Of a DNA stretch of 64,000 nucleotides, positions 36,983 through 46,936 are shown piece by piece. The notes below the pieces were generated by a model. That model was given only the letters and a program-made list of their open reading frames with translations, ran no database searches and was not told the DNA's origin. Made by a program: the position numbers and the translations under genes. The stretch is from Deferribacteraceae bacterium (GTDB taxonomy: Bacteria > Chrysiogenota > Deferribacteres > Deferribacterales > Deferrivibrionaceae): positions 30,864-94,863 of the forward strand of contig JAIHAR010000004.1 of assembly GCA_020054865.1 (NCBI GenBank), read 5' to 3'. How positions within the stretch are numbered: the first letter of the stretch is position 1; every line of letters starts with the position of its first letter.

Positions 36983-38569
36983 ATGGCCTATTCTGATGTT
37001 TTGAAATTTTATAAACTTGCCCTTGAAACTGTTTTCCAGATTGGCAAAATTTTATCAATGTCATTTTATGGCTCCAATCCATATGAAAATATCCTGAATA
37101 TTTTATCCGACCATTTGAATGTAAAAAGGGGGATGATTCTGATATATGATAAACAATCAGACTATCTTTTTCCCAAAGCTGCGGTAGGGATTGACAGTGT
37201 GCAGTACAGCAAATTGTTTTACAAACCAAAAGAGGGGATAGTTGGCAGGGTTTTTTCAATGGGTGTTTCCATGATGATTCCAGATATAAATGAAGAGCCC
37301 AATTTTCTTGGTAAGATTGAACGTGAACACACTTATGAGAAAACTTCCTTCTATGCCATGACTATCAAAGATAGTGAAAATGTTAAATATGGGGTGCTTG
37401 CAATAGATAAAGATGCATACGATGTGGTCAATGTAAAAACTGAGTTTGATCTTTTAAATATGATTTGCACCATGCTCGGCAATTTTATAAAACAGAAAAT
37501 ACAAATAGAGGAAAATATAAAATCACTCGAGGAGAAAAACTTAAGGCTATCTGCACAGATTATAACAAAATATGGGTTCAAAGAGATAGTGGGTAAAAGT
37601 AAAGTAATGAAAAATGTATTTGAAAAAATACATATGTTACTTAAATCAAAAGCTCCTGTACTGATAATCGGAGAGAGTGGTACCGGGAAGGAGGTTGTAG
37701 CAAAGACCATTCATTATAATAGTGAAAGAAAAAATGGTCCTTTTGTTGCTATAAATTGTGCCGCAATCCCTGCTGAATTAATAGAAAGTGAAATTTTTGG
37801 TTATGAAAAAGGTGCTTTTACCGGCGCTGTATCCCAGAAAAAAGGTAAATTTGAACTTGCTCATGGTGGAACACTTTTTCTTGACGAAATAGGGGATATG
37901 CCTCTTAGCTTGCAGAGCAAGCTTCTCAGAATTTTGCAGGAAAAGGAATTTGAAAGGGTGGGGGGGACTTCCACCATAAAAACCGATGTGAGAATAATTG
38001 CTGCAACCAACAAAAATTTACTTGAAGAAGTTCATAAAGGGAATTTCAGACTTGATTTGTTTTATCGTTTGAATGTTTTTAATATATTTTTGCCACCTTT
38101 AAGGGATAGAAAGGAAGATATACCGTATCTTGTTGAACATATTTTGAAAAAAATGAACAATGAATATGGGCTTAACAAGAAGATAGATAAACAAATATTT
38201 GCAAAATTAATGAATTGTGATTTCCCCGGAAATGTTAGGGAACTTGAAAACTGTATTGAAAGGGCTTATTTTAATTCCCCTTCCGGTGTAATCTCATTTG
38301 ATGATTTTTCATGTAACCTCTGTAAAATCACAATGCCAAAGATGGGAACTTTTGAATCAAATGATGTTCAACAGTCCGATAATAACAATAAAAATGTTGA
38401 TATGAAGGTAGATATTAGTCCTGAAACTTATTCTGAAAGGGAAAAAATAATTGAAGCCTTGAAAAAATGCGGCTGGGTTCAGGCAAAAGCGGCCAGGTTG
38501 CTTGGGGTTACTGTTCGTCAGCTAAATTACAGGATTAAAAAGTATAATATAAATATTCAAAAAATTTAG
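36983..38569 (+). CDS. nifA: Nif-specific sigma-54 activator NifA
   Basis: A 528-residue enhancer-binding protein. N-terminal GAF domain (about 20-185); AAA+ core (about 200-435) with Walker A GESGTGKEVVAKTIH, the sigma-54 contact GAFTGA, Walker B GGTLFLDEIGDMPL and R-finger region FRLDLFYRLNVFNIFLPPLR; C-terminal Fis-type HTH (about 485-525, QAKAARLLGVTVRQLNYRIK). In the inter-domain region Cys412, Cys424, Cys444 and Cys447 give C-X11-C-X19-C-X2-C, close to the C-X11-C-X19-C-X4-C of O2-sensitive NifA proteins. No nifL is nearby. It sits downstream of nifB and orf91 and so of a NifA-type promoter, implying autoactivation. Confidence 0.92.
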   Translation: MAYSDVLKFYKLALETVFQIGKILSMSFYGSNPYENILNILSDHLNVKRGMILIYDKQSDYLFPKAAVGIDSVQYSKLFYKPKEGIVGRVFSMGVSMMIPDINEEPNFLGKIEREHTYEKTSFYAMTIKDSENVKYGVLAIDKDAYDVVNVKTEFDLLNMICTMLGNFIKQKIQIEENIKSLEEKNLRLSAQIITKYGFKEIVGKSKVMKNVFEKIHMLLKSKAPVLIIGESGTGKEVVAKTIHYNSERKNGPFVAINCAAIPAELIESEIFGYEKGAFTGAVSQKKGKFELAHGGTLFLDEIGDMPLSLQSKLLRILQEKEFERVGGTSTIKTDVRIIAATNKNLLEEVHKGNFRLDLFYRLNVFNIFLPPLRDRKEDIPYLVEHILKKMNNEYGLNKKIDKQIFAKLMNCDFPGNVRELENCIERAYFNSPSGVISFDDFSCNLCKITMPKMGTFESNDVQQSDNNNKNVDMKVDISPETYSEREKIIEALKKCGWVQAKAARLLGVTVRQLNYRIKKYNINIQKI

Positions 38570-38585
38570 GTATCTTTTTCAGTAT

Positions 38586-38846
38586 TTATACAGGTATCCA
38601 TCTTCCGGTATCCTCATCAAAATCTTCTAAAATTTCCAGCTCGTCCTCTCTCAAGCCAACTATTTTATCATCTTCCAGAAAATGAACATATATTACCTGC
38701 AAATTCAAAAATTCTCCCAGCTCTCTTACAAACCCTACTGAACCAGCTTTCAAAATTATATTCCCCCTTCTGCATCCAGAACATGTGCCGTCATTGCGTA
38801 TGTCGTTTAAGACCTTTACTTTTTGACACGGTTTAAATTTGATCAT
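38586..38846 (-). CDS. nifZ: NifZ-family protein
   Basis: An 86-residue protein with NifZ pattern: a basic N terminus (FKPCQKVKVLNDIRNDGT), an inserted CSGCRRGNI, then LKAGSVGFVRELGEFL, LQVIYVHFLEDDKIVGLRED. NifZ helps maturation of the second P-cluster pair in the MoFe protein. It overlaps the ferredoxin gene by 14 bases and is convergent with nifA (16 bases apart). Confidence 0.82.
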   Translation of the reverse strand: MIKFKPCQKVKVLNDIRNDGTCSGCRRGNIILKAGSVGFVRELGEFLNLQVIYVHFLEDDKIVGLREDELEILEDFDEDTGRWIPV

Positions 38847-39120
38847 TTTTTACCTCCAAAGGTTTATGAACAAAACATCCTTTTGGACATGCCTTCTGGC
38901 ATGCCTTGCAACCAATACATAAATGATCATTGATAAGCTCCATATATGTAAAGTCGATATCTTCATCATCTTCTTCCATCACTTTCAGATTCATGACATT
39001 TTGGGGGCATACTTTATAGCACCTACCACAACCCATACACTTTTTTGAGTCAAGAAACATGACAAATTCCGGAATAAAATCAAGACCACCCTTAGTTTTG
39101 TAAGTAATGTATTCAGGCAT
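38833..39120 (-). CDS. fdxB: nif-associated ferredoxin (FdxB/ferredoxin III type)
   Basis: A 95-residue 2[4Fe-4S] ferredoxin. Cysteine sets are CMGCGRCYKVCP and CIGCKACQKACPKGC, separated by an acidic insert (KVMEEDDEDIDFTYMELIND) characteristic of the nif ferredoxin III family. It probably donates electrons to NifH or to cofactor assembly. It starts with GGAGG-type site and has a -24/-12-like element upstream; it is divergent from nifE. Confidence 0.85.
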   Translation of the reverse strand: MPEYITYKTKGGLDFIPEFVMFLDSKKCMGCGRCYKVCPQNVMNLKVMEEDDEDIDFTYMELINDHLCIGCKACQKACPKGCFVHKPLEVKNDQI

Positions 39121-39176
39121 ATTTACCTCCTTGCAAATTTAAATTGTTTTAAGTTTTGTAACCTGATAATTGTCTA

Positions 39177-39192
39177 AACAAAATTAATGCCA
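39177..39192 (-). promoter_or_regulatory. Sigma-54-like promoter of fdx-nifZ
   Basis: On the minus strand TGGCATTAATTTTGTT. GG is followed after 10 bases by GT instead of GC, so the -12 is imperfect. The position mirrors the nifV promoter relative to its NifA site (71 bases). Confidence 0.55.
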
Positions 39193-39242
39193 GTGTGTTT
39201 AACAAGAATCTTTGTAAGATTTGTATTCAAATCCGGAAATTT

Positions 39243-39258
39243 TGTCATATCTATTACA
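39243..39258. promoter_or_regulatory. NifA upstream activator site between fdx and nifE
   Basis: TGT-CATATCTATT-ACA, a perfect TGT-N10-ACA element, about 40 bases from the nifE -12 and about 71 from the fdx -12. Confidence 0.78.
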
Positions 39259-39277
39259 AATTTTACGGTTATTTTAG

Positions 39278-39293
39278 TGGCATTGTTTTTGAT
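39278..39293 (+). promoter_or_regulatory. Sigma-54 promoter of nifENX
   Basis: TGGCATTGTTTTTGAT, GG-N10-GA; the -12 has GA as in the nifH promoter. It lies 23 bases before the nifE ATG. Confidence 0.7.
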
Positions 39294-39316
39294 TTACAGG
39301 GTTAAGGAGAAAAAAG

Positions 39317-40673
39317 ATGTCTGAAAGAACAATATTGGTAGATAATACATGCCAGATAAAAGGAACAAAGAGTGATAAAATTAATAAATGTGCCAGACCG
39401 GAGCCTGGTGGTGCGCTCGGTGGTTGTGCCTTTGATGGAGCTCAAATTACACTTTTACAGATTTCCGATGCCCTTCATATTGCACATTCCCCATCAACCT
39501 GCATTGGTTGCAGTTATAATAATAGAGGAACAAGGTCAACAATTGGTGCTTTATACAGGTACGGAATAACAACCGATATGAATGAAATAGATATAATTAT
39601 GGGGAGTGAAGAGAAGCTGATAAAAACGATAAAGGAATGTACCGATATTTTCAAGCCTAAGGCCATATTTGTGTATTCTACATGTGTTGCTGATATGACA
39701 GGATTTGATTTAATAGATGCCGCTAAAAAAGCACAAAATATAGTTAAAATCCCTGTTATCCCGGTTGATTCACCAGGATTTATCGGAAACAAAAATTACG
39801 GTAACAAAAAAGCCGGAGAAGCCTTGTTCAAGTATGTAATAGGTACAAAGGAGCCTAAGGATACAACAGACACAGATATCTGTATAATTGCGGATTATAA
39901 TATTGCCGGTGAACTATGGAGGATATTGCCATATTGTGAAGAACTCGGGATAAGAGTTTTGAGCAAGATTACAGGGGATGCTACATATGAGGAAGTCGCT
40001 TATGCCCACAGAAGCAGGTGTAATATGGTTGTATGTAGCAGGGCACTTGTAAGTCTTGCAAAATCACTGAAATTAAAATACGGCACAGAGTATTTTGAAG
40101 GCTCATTTTATGGTGTCAAAGAGACTTCCAATGCCCTTAAAAAAATTGGAGAGATTCTGAATATAAGCTCTCTTAAGGAGAAGATTGAACGCTTTGTAGA
40201 AAAGAAAGAGGAAGAAGTAAAACAAAAGCTAAAATTTTTCAGAGAATTTTTTAAAAATAAGAGGGTATTTATCTATTCCGGTGGGGTAAAAAGCTGGTCT
40301 ATGGTTATGCAGCTTGAAGAGCTCGGATTTGAAGTTATTGGTAGCGGGATAAGAAAATCTTCGACTGAGGATATAGAAAAATTAAAGAGGCATTTTGAAG
40401 GGAAGCAAAAAATACTAATGGAAAAAGGAGATGGACAGTTATTGCTTGATATACTTGAAAAAAAATAAAGCAGATCTGTTTATAGCGGGTAGTAGAAATA
40501 TGTATGTGGCAATGAAAGGGCAGATCCCTTATCTGGATGTTAACCAGGAGAGAATTAAGGCATATGCGGGGTATGAAGGGATGATTACACTTGCCGGTGA
40601 TATATATCATACAATGAATTCAAAAGTATTTAAGACGGTTAAAAATAATCCATCATTTTTGAGGTCAATATGA
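39317..40673 (+). pseudogene. nifE: NifE, FeMo-co scaffold subunit, frame broken at an A8 tract
   Basis: NifE with NifN forms the scaffold on which NifB-co becomes FeMo-co. The first frame (39317-40468, 383 residues) has the NifE features: NKCARPEPGGALGGCAFDGA, SPSTCIGCSYNNRGTRS and a long NifD-like core. It stops at TAA right after GAAAAAAAATAA (A run 40458-40465). In the +1 frame the missing C terminus continues without gap: NKADLFIAGSRNMYVAMKGQ, then PYLDVNQERIKAYAGYEGM, and ends at 40673, four bases into nifN (ATGA). Removing one A restores a normal-length, about 451-residue NifE. Either sequencing/assembly error, a recent mutation, or slippage on A8 giving a fraction of full-length product. 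All other nif genes here are intact. Confidence 0.88.
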
Positions 40674-41980
40674 AAAGCTATCAAATAAACCCTTTGAAAA
40701 AAAGTGCTGTGCTTGGTGCAACTCTTGCAAGTCTTGGTTTGAAAAACACTATACCTGTACATCACGGTTCTCAAGGGTGCACTGCATTTATAAAAAATAT
40801 TATGACACAACATTTTAGAGAGATAATACCCATGCAAACTACGGCAATATATAACATTGCACTGGTATTAGGGGACTATAACGAACTTGTAAAGGGGCTT
40901 TCAAATGTAATTGAGAAAAACAGGCCAGAAGTAATTGGGCTTATTACTACAGGGATACCTCAGGTCAGAGGGGATGATTTAAAATATATGGTAAAACAGT
41001 TTTACAGAAAACACCCATCTATAAAAACCGAGATAATTCCTATAGGTGTTTCAGACTTTGAAGGGGATGCCGAGACAGGTTTTTCAGATGCAATTTGTGC
41101 ATTTATAGATGGAATAGATTTTTACAAAAGTTCTGACAATAAGGATTTGTTGATTTTAACCAATTTTTCTATGACGTGCGGAGATATAGACGAAATAAGA
41201 TATATTGTGGAATCTTTTGGTTTAAACCCCATTTTTTTCCCGGACATTTCAGAATCACTTGGGGGGTCATTTAATCACTATTACAAAATCACACCCGGCG
41301 GTTTTGAATATAAGACAAGGCTTAAAAAACCTGTTTTAGCTATCGGGATAGGTAAATCCACAGAGAAGGGATTGAATATTTTGAAAGATAAGGGGATAAA
41401 AGTAAAACTTTTTCCTTTCCTGATCGGCTTAAAACAGACAGATGATTTTATTGATTTTTTAAGTGAATTTTCAAACAAAACGCCTTCAAAGAGCATTATA
41501 AAAGTCAGAGGACAGCTTATAGATACAATGCTTGATTCACATTTTTATTTTAATAACAAAAAAATAGCACTTGCTGTCGAGCCGGATCTGGCAAAAGGGT
41601 TTTACGGTTTTTTATATGAGGAACTCGGGATAGAAATCTCAATTTTAGTTACCACATATATGAGGGATGACTTAAAAGAAATAGATGTTGTAAAATACGG
41701 TGATTTGTTTGAGCTGGAACAATATATGAGAAATACAGATCTCTTGATGACTAATTCAAATGGGACATTATTAAGCGATAAATATTGTGTACCTCTTGTC
41801 AGAACAGGATTTCCTGTAAAAGATGAAATAGGTTATCCGTTAAAAGTCTTTTCGGGCTATAAGGGGAGTTTGAGATTATTAACAGAAATTGCAAATATTT
41901 TTTTGCACCAGGAAGAGGAAAAAAGCTATCAATATAAAAATGTTAAGGGGGTAAAATACCATGAAAATAGGGTTTTGTAG
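40670..41980 (+). CDS. nifN: FeMo-co scaffold subunit NifN
   Basis: A 436-residue NifK paralogue, partner of NifE. It has the N-terminal NifN signature INPLKKSAVLGATLASLGLK, HHGSQGCTAF with one conserved Cys, TTGIPQVRGDDL and the late SNGTLLSDKYCVPLVRTGFP. Unlike NifK it has no full P-cluster ligand set, as expected for NifN. Its ATG overlaps the restored nifE end and its own end overlaps nifX by 20 bases. Confidence 0.93.
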   Translation: MKSYQINPLKKSAVLGATLASLGLKNTIPVHHGSQGCTAFIKNIMTQHFREIIPMQTTAIYNIALVLGDYNELVKGLSNVIEKNRPEVIGLITTGIPQVRGDDLKYMVKQFYRKHPSIKTEIIPIGVSDFEGDAETGFSDAICAFIDGIDFYKSSDNKDLLILTNFSMTCGDIDEIRYIVESFGLNPIFFPDISESLGGSFNHYYKITPGGFEYKTRLKKPVLAIGIGKSTEKGLNILKDKGIKVKLFPFLIGLKQTDDFIDFLSEFSNKTPSKSIIKVRGQLIDTMLDSHFYFNNKKIALAVEPDLAKGFYGFLYEELGIEISILVTTYMRDDLKEIDVVKYGDLFELEQYMRNTDLLMTNSNGTLLSDKYCVPLVRTGFPVKDEIGYPLKVFSGYKGSLRLLTEIANIFLHQEEEKSYQYKNVKGVKYHENRVL

Positions 41981-42338
41981 CATCGACGGAATAAAAATCA
42001 ATGAGCACTTTGGCAGGGCAGAAAAAATATTTGTCTATGATGTTAATCTTCATAGTTCAGATTTTTTAGAGGAAAGAAAGGTTGAAAAAGCAGATCCGAA
42101 TAATGAACATCTTGACACAATTGATGAGAAAATCGAGAAAATAAAAGACTGCAAAATAATTTATTTCACACATATTGGTGGCCCTGCAGCAGCAAAGGTG
42201 ATAAAAAATAAGATTTTTCCGGTAAATGTCAGAGATGGTCTTCCAATTGAGGAAGCCATAGGTATGTTACAAAAAAGTTTTGAAAACCCACCATTGTGGA
42301 TAAAAAAAATTCTGAGAGAAGAAAATGAAGTTAAGTGA
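41961..42338 (+). CDS. nifX: NifX, FeMo-co precursor carrier
   Basis: A 125-residue protein of the dinitrogenase iron-molybdenum cofactor family (NifX/NifY/NafY fold). Motifs: KIGFCSIDGIKINEHFGRAE (start) and IYFTHIGGPAAAKVI, then RDGLPIEEAIGMLQ. It binds NifB-co or the VK-cluster during transfer between NifB, NifEN and NifDK. It takes the place of the NifX-like domain absent from NifB here. Overlaps nifN and the following gene. Confidence 0.9.
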   Translation: MKIGFCSIDGIKINEHFGRAEKIFVYDVNLHSSDFLEERKVEKADPNNEHLDTIDEKIEKIKDCKIIYFTHIGGPAAAKVIKNKIFPVNVRDGLPIEEAIGMLQKSFENPPLWIKKILREENEVK

Positions 42339-42732
42339 GTCAATATTGAACAAAATTAAAGCAATGGACACTTTTGGTACTTACAAAAGGTTAAGTGACG
42401 GGGAAATTTTAATGAGATATTTTCGTAAAAAAAGCGTAAGTTTGGAGGAAAGTTTCGGTGATATAAGCGAAGAGGGAATATTTAAAATAAGACTTTTTTA
42501 TGAATCTGTTGCTTATTTTATAGAAAAAAATACCGGGGTTGAGATTAATGTCTGTGCAGATATTTCTAAGGAAGGTTTTGGTAAAATTGTCATATATTCG
42601 GGCAAAAGGATAATAAATATATTTCATCTCAGAAATTTGCATAGATTTGGATTTAACAGTATAGATGAGATAGATGGTTACGGGGATGAAATTTTATTCA
42701 AATTAAAAGATATTTACCCTGAGATTGCATAA
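42325..42732 (+). CDS. NifX-associated protein (DUF269)
   Basis: A 135-residue protein of the NifX-associated nitrogen fixation family: MDTFGTYKRLSDGEIL, then a helix LFYESVAYFIEKNTGVEINV and the diagnostic SKEGFGKIVIYSGKRIINIF with LRNLHRFGFNSIDEI. The function is unknown but the gene is almost always found behind nifX. It overlaps nifX by 14 bases; its last 30 bases overlap the convergent draG. Confidence 0.88.
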   Translation: MKLSESILNKIKAMDTFGTYKRLSDGEILMRYFRKKSVSLEESFGDISEEGIFKIRLFYESVAYFIEKNTGVEINVCADISKEGFGKIVIYSGKRIINIFHLRNLHRFGFNSIDEIDGYGDEILFKLKDIYPEIA

Positions 42733-43587
42733 ACTAACAGCTAATTTCGTGATTTCTTTATATACATTTTTATCGAGCTTATTGATCCATTTTTTAGGAA
42801 TGGAAGTCAGTTCATAAGTTGCACCGCACAAAGCTCCAACAAGCGCACTGATTGTATCGGAGTCACCACCATTATTAACTGTCTCTATCATTGTATCCTT
42901 AAACGAAACCCCTTCAAAGTAGAAATGCATTATGGCTTTGTAAGTGTCTACAATATAACCTGAATTTTCACCTTTATATCTTGAAAAGGAGAAAATTTTG
43001 TGCTCATTTATAAATTTTGAAACTTTTTCGAGTGCTTCAATTTTACTTCCTCCTGATAGTAAAATATTTAATGTCTCACAATAGTTTATAATTGCCAGAT
43101 CACTTAATTTATTATTATGGGTTATATGGGCCTGTTTTAATGCAATTTCTTTAAGAGCACCAACATCTCCTTTTGCGTATATACATATCGGAATACACCT
43201 CATCAGTGCACCATTGCCAGCACTGTTTTCGTCGTAATCAGCTTCATATTTTGATGTTTTCATATAATTTATTAGTGAAAATCTTATTGTATTGCCTATA
43301 TCTACAGGTTTTGATTGCATCCACTTTAGAAAATAGTCAGCTACAATTTTTTGGGAAAAACCTTTATTGTCAACAATACTACTGGCAAGAGCAATGCTCA
43401 TTTCCGTATCATCTGTTATTTTCCCGGGCTTCAAATGGAGCCAGCCACCACCCACAATGGATTTTAGCTTTCCATATTTAAATTCTATCTCTTTTTTCGT
43501 CATAAATTCTGTTGTAGCGCCAAATGCATCTCCAATGGCAAAACCAAGAAATGCTGCAATCGATCTTTTCATAAAACTGCTTTCCAT
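42703..43587 (-). CDS. draG: Dinitrogenase reductase-activating glycohydrolase DraG
   Basis: A 294-residue ADP-ribosylglycohydrolase. Metal-binding motifs of the family are visible: FAIGDAFGATTEF, KITDDTEMSIALASSIV, ENSAGNGALMRCIPI and NNGGDSDTISALVGAL, which together carry the dinuclear Mn site. It removes ADP-ribose from the NifH arginine when conditions favour fixation again. It is divergent from draT (35 bases apart), and both lie beside nifH, so NifH is the natural target. Confidence 0.93.
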   Translation of the reverse strand: MESSFMKRSIAAFLGFAIGDAFGATTEFMTKKEIEFKYGKLKSIVGGGWLHLKPGKITDDTEMSIALASSIVDNKGFSQKIVADYFLKWMQSKPVDIGNTIRFSLINYMKTSKYEADYDENSAGNGALMRCIPICIYAKGDVGALKEIALKQAHITHNNKLSDLAIINYCETLNILLSGGSKIEALEKVSKFINEHKIFSFSRYKGENSGYIVDTYKAIMHFYFEGVSFKDTMIETVNNGGDSDTISALVGALCGATYELTSIPKKWINKLDKNVYKEITKLAVSLCNLRVNIF

Positions 43588-43621
43588 TTGAATTTTAGCC
43601 TCTGTTATGTTAAATTAAATT

Positions 43622-44410
43622 ATGATTAAGCAAATTTATTGCCATAAGATAAATAAGGCAAATTTACCTCCTTATCTATTAATTGATGAGGGTTATAACA
43701 ATGCAGGGGATGATTTAAGTTTATTAATAGATGGGGTAATCGAATATCATCCGGACCTTTTTGAAAGAATTACCGGTTGCGGTGACCCTGTAGAAGCCTC
43801 TGAAATATTTCTAAACTATATGAATGAATTATTTCATCTGAAAGAGAAAGTAAATGGAAAATATGTAAATAGTTACTTGAAAGTTTTAAGGGGTTGGTTA
43901 TTTGACTCAAACAGTAAGGAAGGTGCGGTTATTAAAGGCTGGGTTGAGTCAAGGTTTGGAATTATTCCCAACTTTCATAAACAAAAAATTAATTCTGCCA
44001 ATGATGAAGCATATTATAATTATTTGATGGAAAGAATGGGTTCAAGCTCCAGTAAGAATCTCATAGAACACCAGTTTGACCTGCTTTATACATATAATCA
44101 ATATGCAATAAAAACCTTTTTTAAGAATTCAAAAAAGCTGATAAAAGTTTATAAAGGTGTTAATAGTCTCGAAGAATTTTTTATAAAGTCTGAAGAAAAA
44201 GACAGAAAGATTATGATGCTTAACAATGTCACATCATTTACCACCGATAGAGAGATTGCATGTACATTTGGTGATTACATTATTGAAACAGAAGTCCATT
44301 ATACAAAAATAATTTTTATCCCGGAGCTTTTTCCATTGATAAAATTTTTTGGTGAGTCGGAGATTATCGCAATCGGAGGTTTTTACAACACCAGAGTATG
44401 CTATATTTAA
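43622..44410 (+). CDS. draT: Dinitrogenase reductase ADP-ribosyltransferase DraT
   Basis: A 262-residue protein with the DraT pattern (INKANLPPYLLIDEGYNNAG; YLKVLRGWLFDSNSKEGAVI; GWVESRFGIIPNFHK) and an ADP-ribosyltransferase-like end (NNVTSFTTDREIACTFGDYI, ETEVHYTKIIF, FGESEIIAIGGFY). It transfers ADP-ribose from NAD+ to the conserved NifH arginine, switching the enzyme off after ammonium or energy shift. The target arginine is present in this NifH (Arg102). It is followed by the nifH regulatory region. Confidence 0.9.
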   Translation: MIKQIYCHKINKANLPPYLLIDEGYNNAGDDLSLLIDGVIEYHPDLFERITGCGDPVEASEIFLNYMNELFHLKEKVNGKYVNSYLKVLRGWLFDSNSKEGAVIKGWVESRFGIIPNFHKQKINSANDEAYYNYLMERMGSSSSKNLIEHQFDLLYTYNQYAIKTFFKNSKKLIKVYKGVNSLEEFFIKSEEKDRKIMMLNNVTSFTTDREIACTFGDYIIETEVHYTKIIFIPELFPLIKFFGESEIIAIGGFYNTRVCYI

Positions 44411-44456
44411 GTTAACTTTCATTTAATCTTTATTCGTTGAGAAGAAACAGTGAACA

Positions 44457-44481
44457 TGTAATGATTGTTACAAATGTAACA
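44457..44481. promoter_or_regulatory. Two overlapping NifA sites upstream of nifH
   Basis: TGT-AATGATTGTT-ACA (44457-44472) and TGT-TACAAATGTA-ACA (44466-44481) overlap with a 9-base offset. Both match TGT-N10-ACA perfectly and lie about 95-105 bases upstream of the -12, the classical distance. Confidence 0.82.
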
Positions 44482-44530
44482 TTTTAATGGTATGCAAATA
44501 AACAAAAAACAAACCCGATTTTCTAACTAA

Positions 44531-45475
<945 letters not shown>

Positions 45476-45489
45476 AAAAGGAGTAGTAT

Positions 45490-46935
45490 ATGCCAGAGAA
45501 AACAACTGTTTATAAAGATTTCATAGAGGATACTCTTAAAGAGTATCCCGAAAAGAGCAAAAAAGAAAGGGCAAAACATATTGCAATTATTGAGCCAGGG
45601 GACACCTCTTGCTCTGTTAAATCCAACAAGAAGAGTTTACCTGGTGTAATGACAATCAGAGGGTGCGCTTATGCCGGTTCTAAAGGGGTTGTATGGGGTC
45701 CGGTGAAGGATATGGTTCACATCAGCCACGGACCTGTAGGATGTGGTCAGTATTCCTGGGGTACAAGAAGGAACTATTATAATGGTATTACAGGTATAAA
45801 CTCTTTCGGTATGATGCAAATAACGTCAGATTTTCAGGAAAAGGACATTGTTTTTGGTGGTGATAAAAAACTATCAAAAATTATTGATGAGCTGGAAGAG
45901 ATGTTCCCTTTAAGTAAGGGTATCTCAATCCAGTCTGAATGTCCAATAGGACTAATAGGTGATGATATTGAGGCAGTTGCAAGAAAAAAGAGTGAAGAGA
46001 TAAAAAAAACTATAATACCGGTGAGATGTGAAGGTTTTAGAGGTGTAAGTCAGTCCCTTGGCCATCATATTGCAAATGATGCATTGAGAGATTGGGTTTA
46101 TGAAAAGGATGTTAAGGGGGCTGATGTTGAAGATAGTAAATATAACGTAGCGCTTATGGGAGACTACAATATAGGTGGCGATGCGTGGAGTTCCAGAAAA
46201 ATACTCGAAGATATGGGACTGAAAGTAATTTCCCAATCTACAGGCGACAGTACTTTAAGTGAGCTTGCAAATATCAAAAAAGCAAAACTGGTATTGCTTC
46301 ATTGTTACAGGTCTATGAACTATGTAGCAAGGTATCTTGAGGAGAAATTTCAGGTGCCCTGGCTTGAGTTTAATTTTTTTGGGCCCACTCAAATCTTTCA
46401 AAGTATGCGTAAGATTGCAGAGCATTTTGATGAAAAAATAAAAGAGCGAACAGAGTATTTGATCAATGAGGTATATGGGCCTAAGCTGCAAAAGATAACG
46501 GATAAATATTTTCCAAAAATTAAAGGGAAAAAGGTTGTTCTGTATGTAGGTGGATTAAGACCAAGACATATTATCCCGGCCTTTCAGGATCTTGGTGCTG
46601 AGGTTATTATGACAGGTTACGAGTTTGCACACAATGATGATTACCAGAGAACACTTGAGTACCTAAATGATACAACAATTATTGTGGATGATATGACGGA
46701 ATATGAGCTTGAAAAGACAATCAAAAAACTTAAGCCAGACCTTTTTGGTTCGGGGATTAAAGAAAAATATCAGGTACAAAAATCAGGAGTACCATTCAGA
46801 CAGATGCATTCATGGGATTATTCCGGTCCATATCATGGTATTGATGGATATGAGATCTTTGCAAAAGATGTAGATATGGCCATTAACGGCTATATCTGGA
46901 AAAAAATTACTCCTCCATGGGAGAAAGGAGCTTAA
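45490..46935 (+). CDS. nifD: Nitrogenase MoFe protein alpha chain NifD
   Basis: A 481-residue alpha subunit. P-cluster cysteines lie in [25 protein letters not shown] and [11 protein letters not shown]; FeMo-co ligands are the Cys in [10 protein letters not shown] and His in [13 protein letters not shown]; the active-site [12 protein letters not shown] is intact. The molybdenum form is indicated by length and by the absence of a delta-subunit gene (anfG/vnfG) behind it. 14 bases after nifH with GGAGTAG site; one base before nifK. Confidence 0.97.
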   Translation: MPEKTTVYKDFIEDTLKEYPEKSKKERAKHIAIIEPGDTSCSVKSNKKSLPGVMTIRGCAYAGSKGVVWGPVKDMVHISHGPVGCGQYSWGTRRNYYNGITGINSFGMMQITSDFQEKDIVFGGDKKLSKIIDELEEMFPLSKGISIQSECPIGLIGDDIEAVARKKSEEIKKTIIPVRCEGFRGVSQSLGHHIANDALRDWVYEKDVKGADVEDSKYNVALMGDYNIGGDAWSSRKILEDMGLKVISQSTGDSTLSELANIKKAKLVLLHCYRSMNYVARYLEEKFQVPWLEFNFFGPTQIFQSMRKIAEHFDEKIKERTEYLINEVYGPKLQKITDKYFPKIKGKKVVLYVGGLRPRHIIPAFQDLGAEVIMTGYEFAHNDDYQRTLEYLNDTTIIVDDMTEYELEKTIKKLKPDLFGSGIKEKYQVQKSGVPFRQMHSWDYSGPYHGIDGYEIFAKDVDMAINGYIWKKITPPWEKGA

Positions 46936-46936
46936 A

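Noticed and set aside
40431..40673. Separate 80-residue gene after nifE
   Set aside because: Its residues are the missing NifE C terminus in the shifted frame, not an independent protein.
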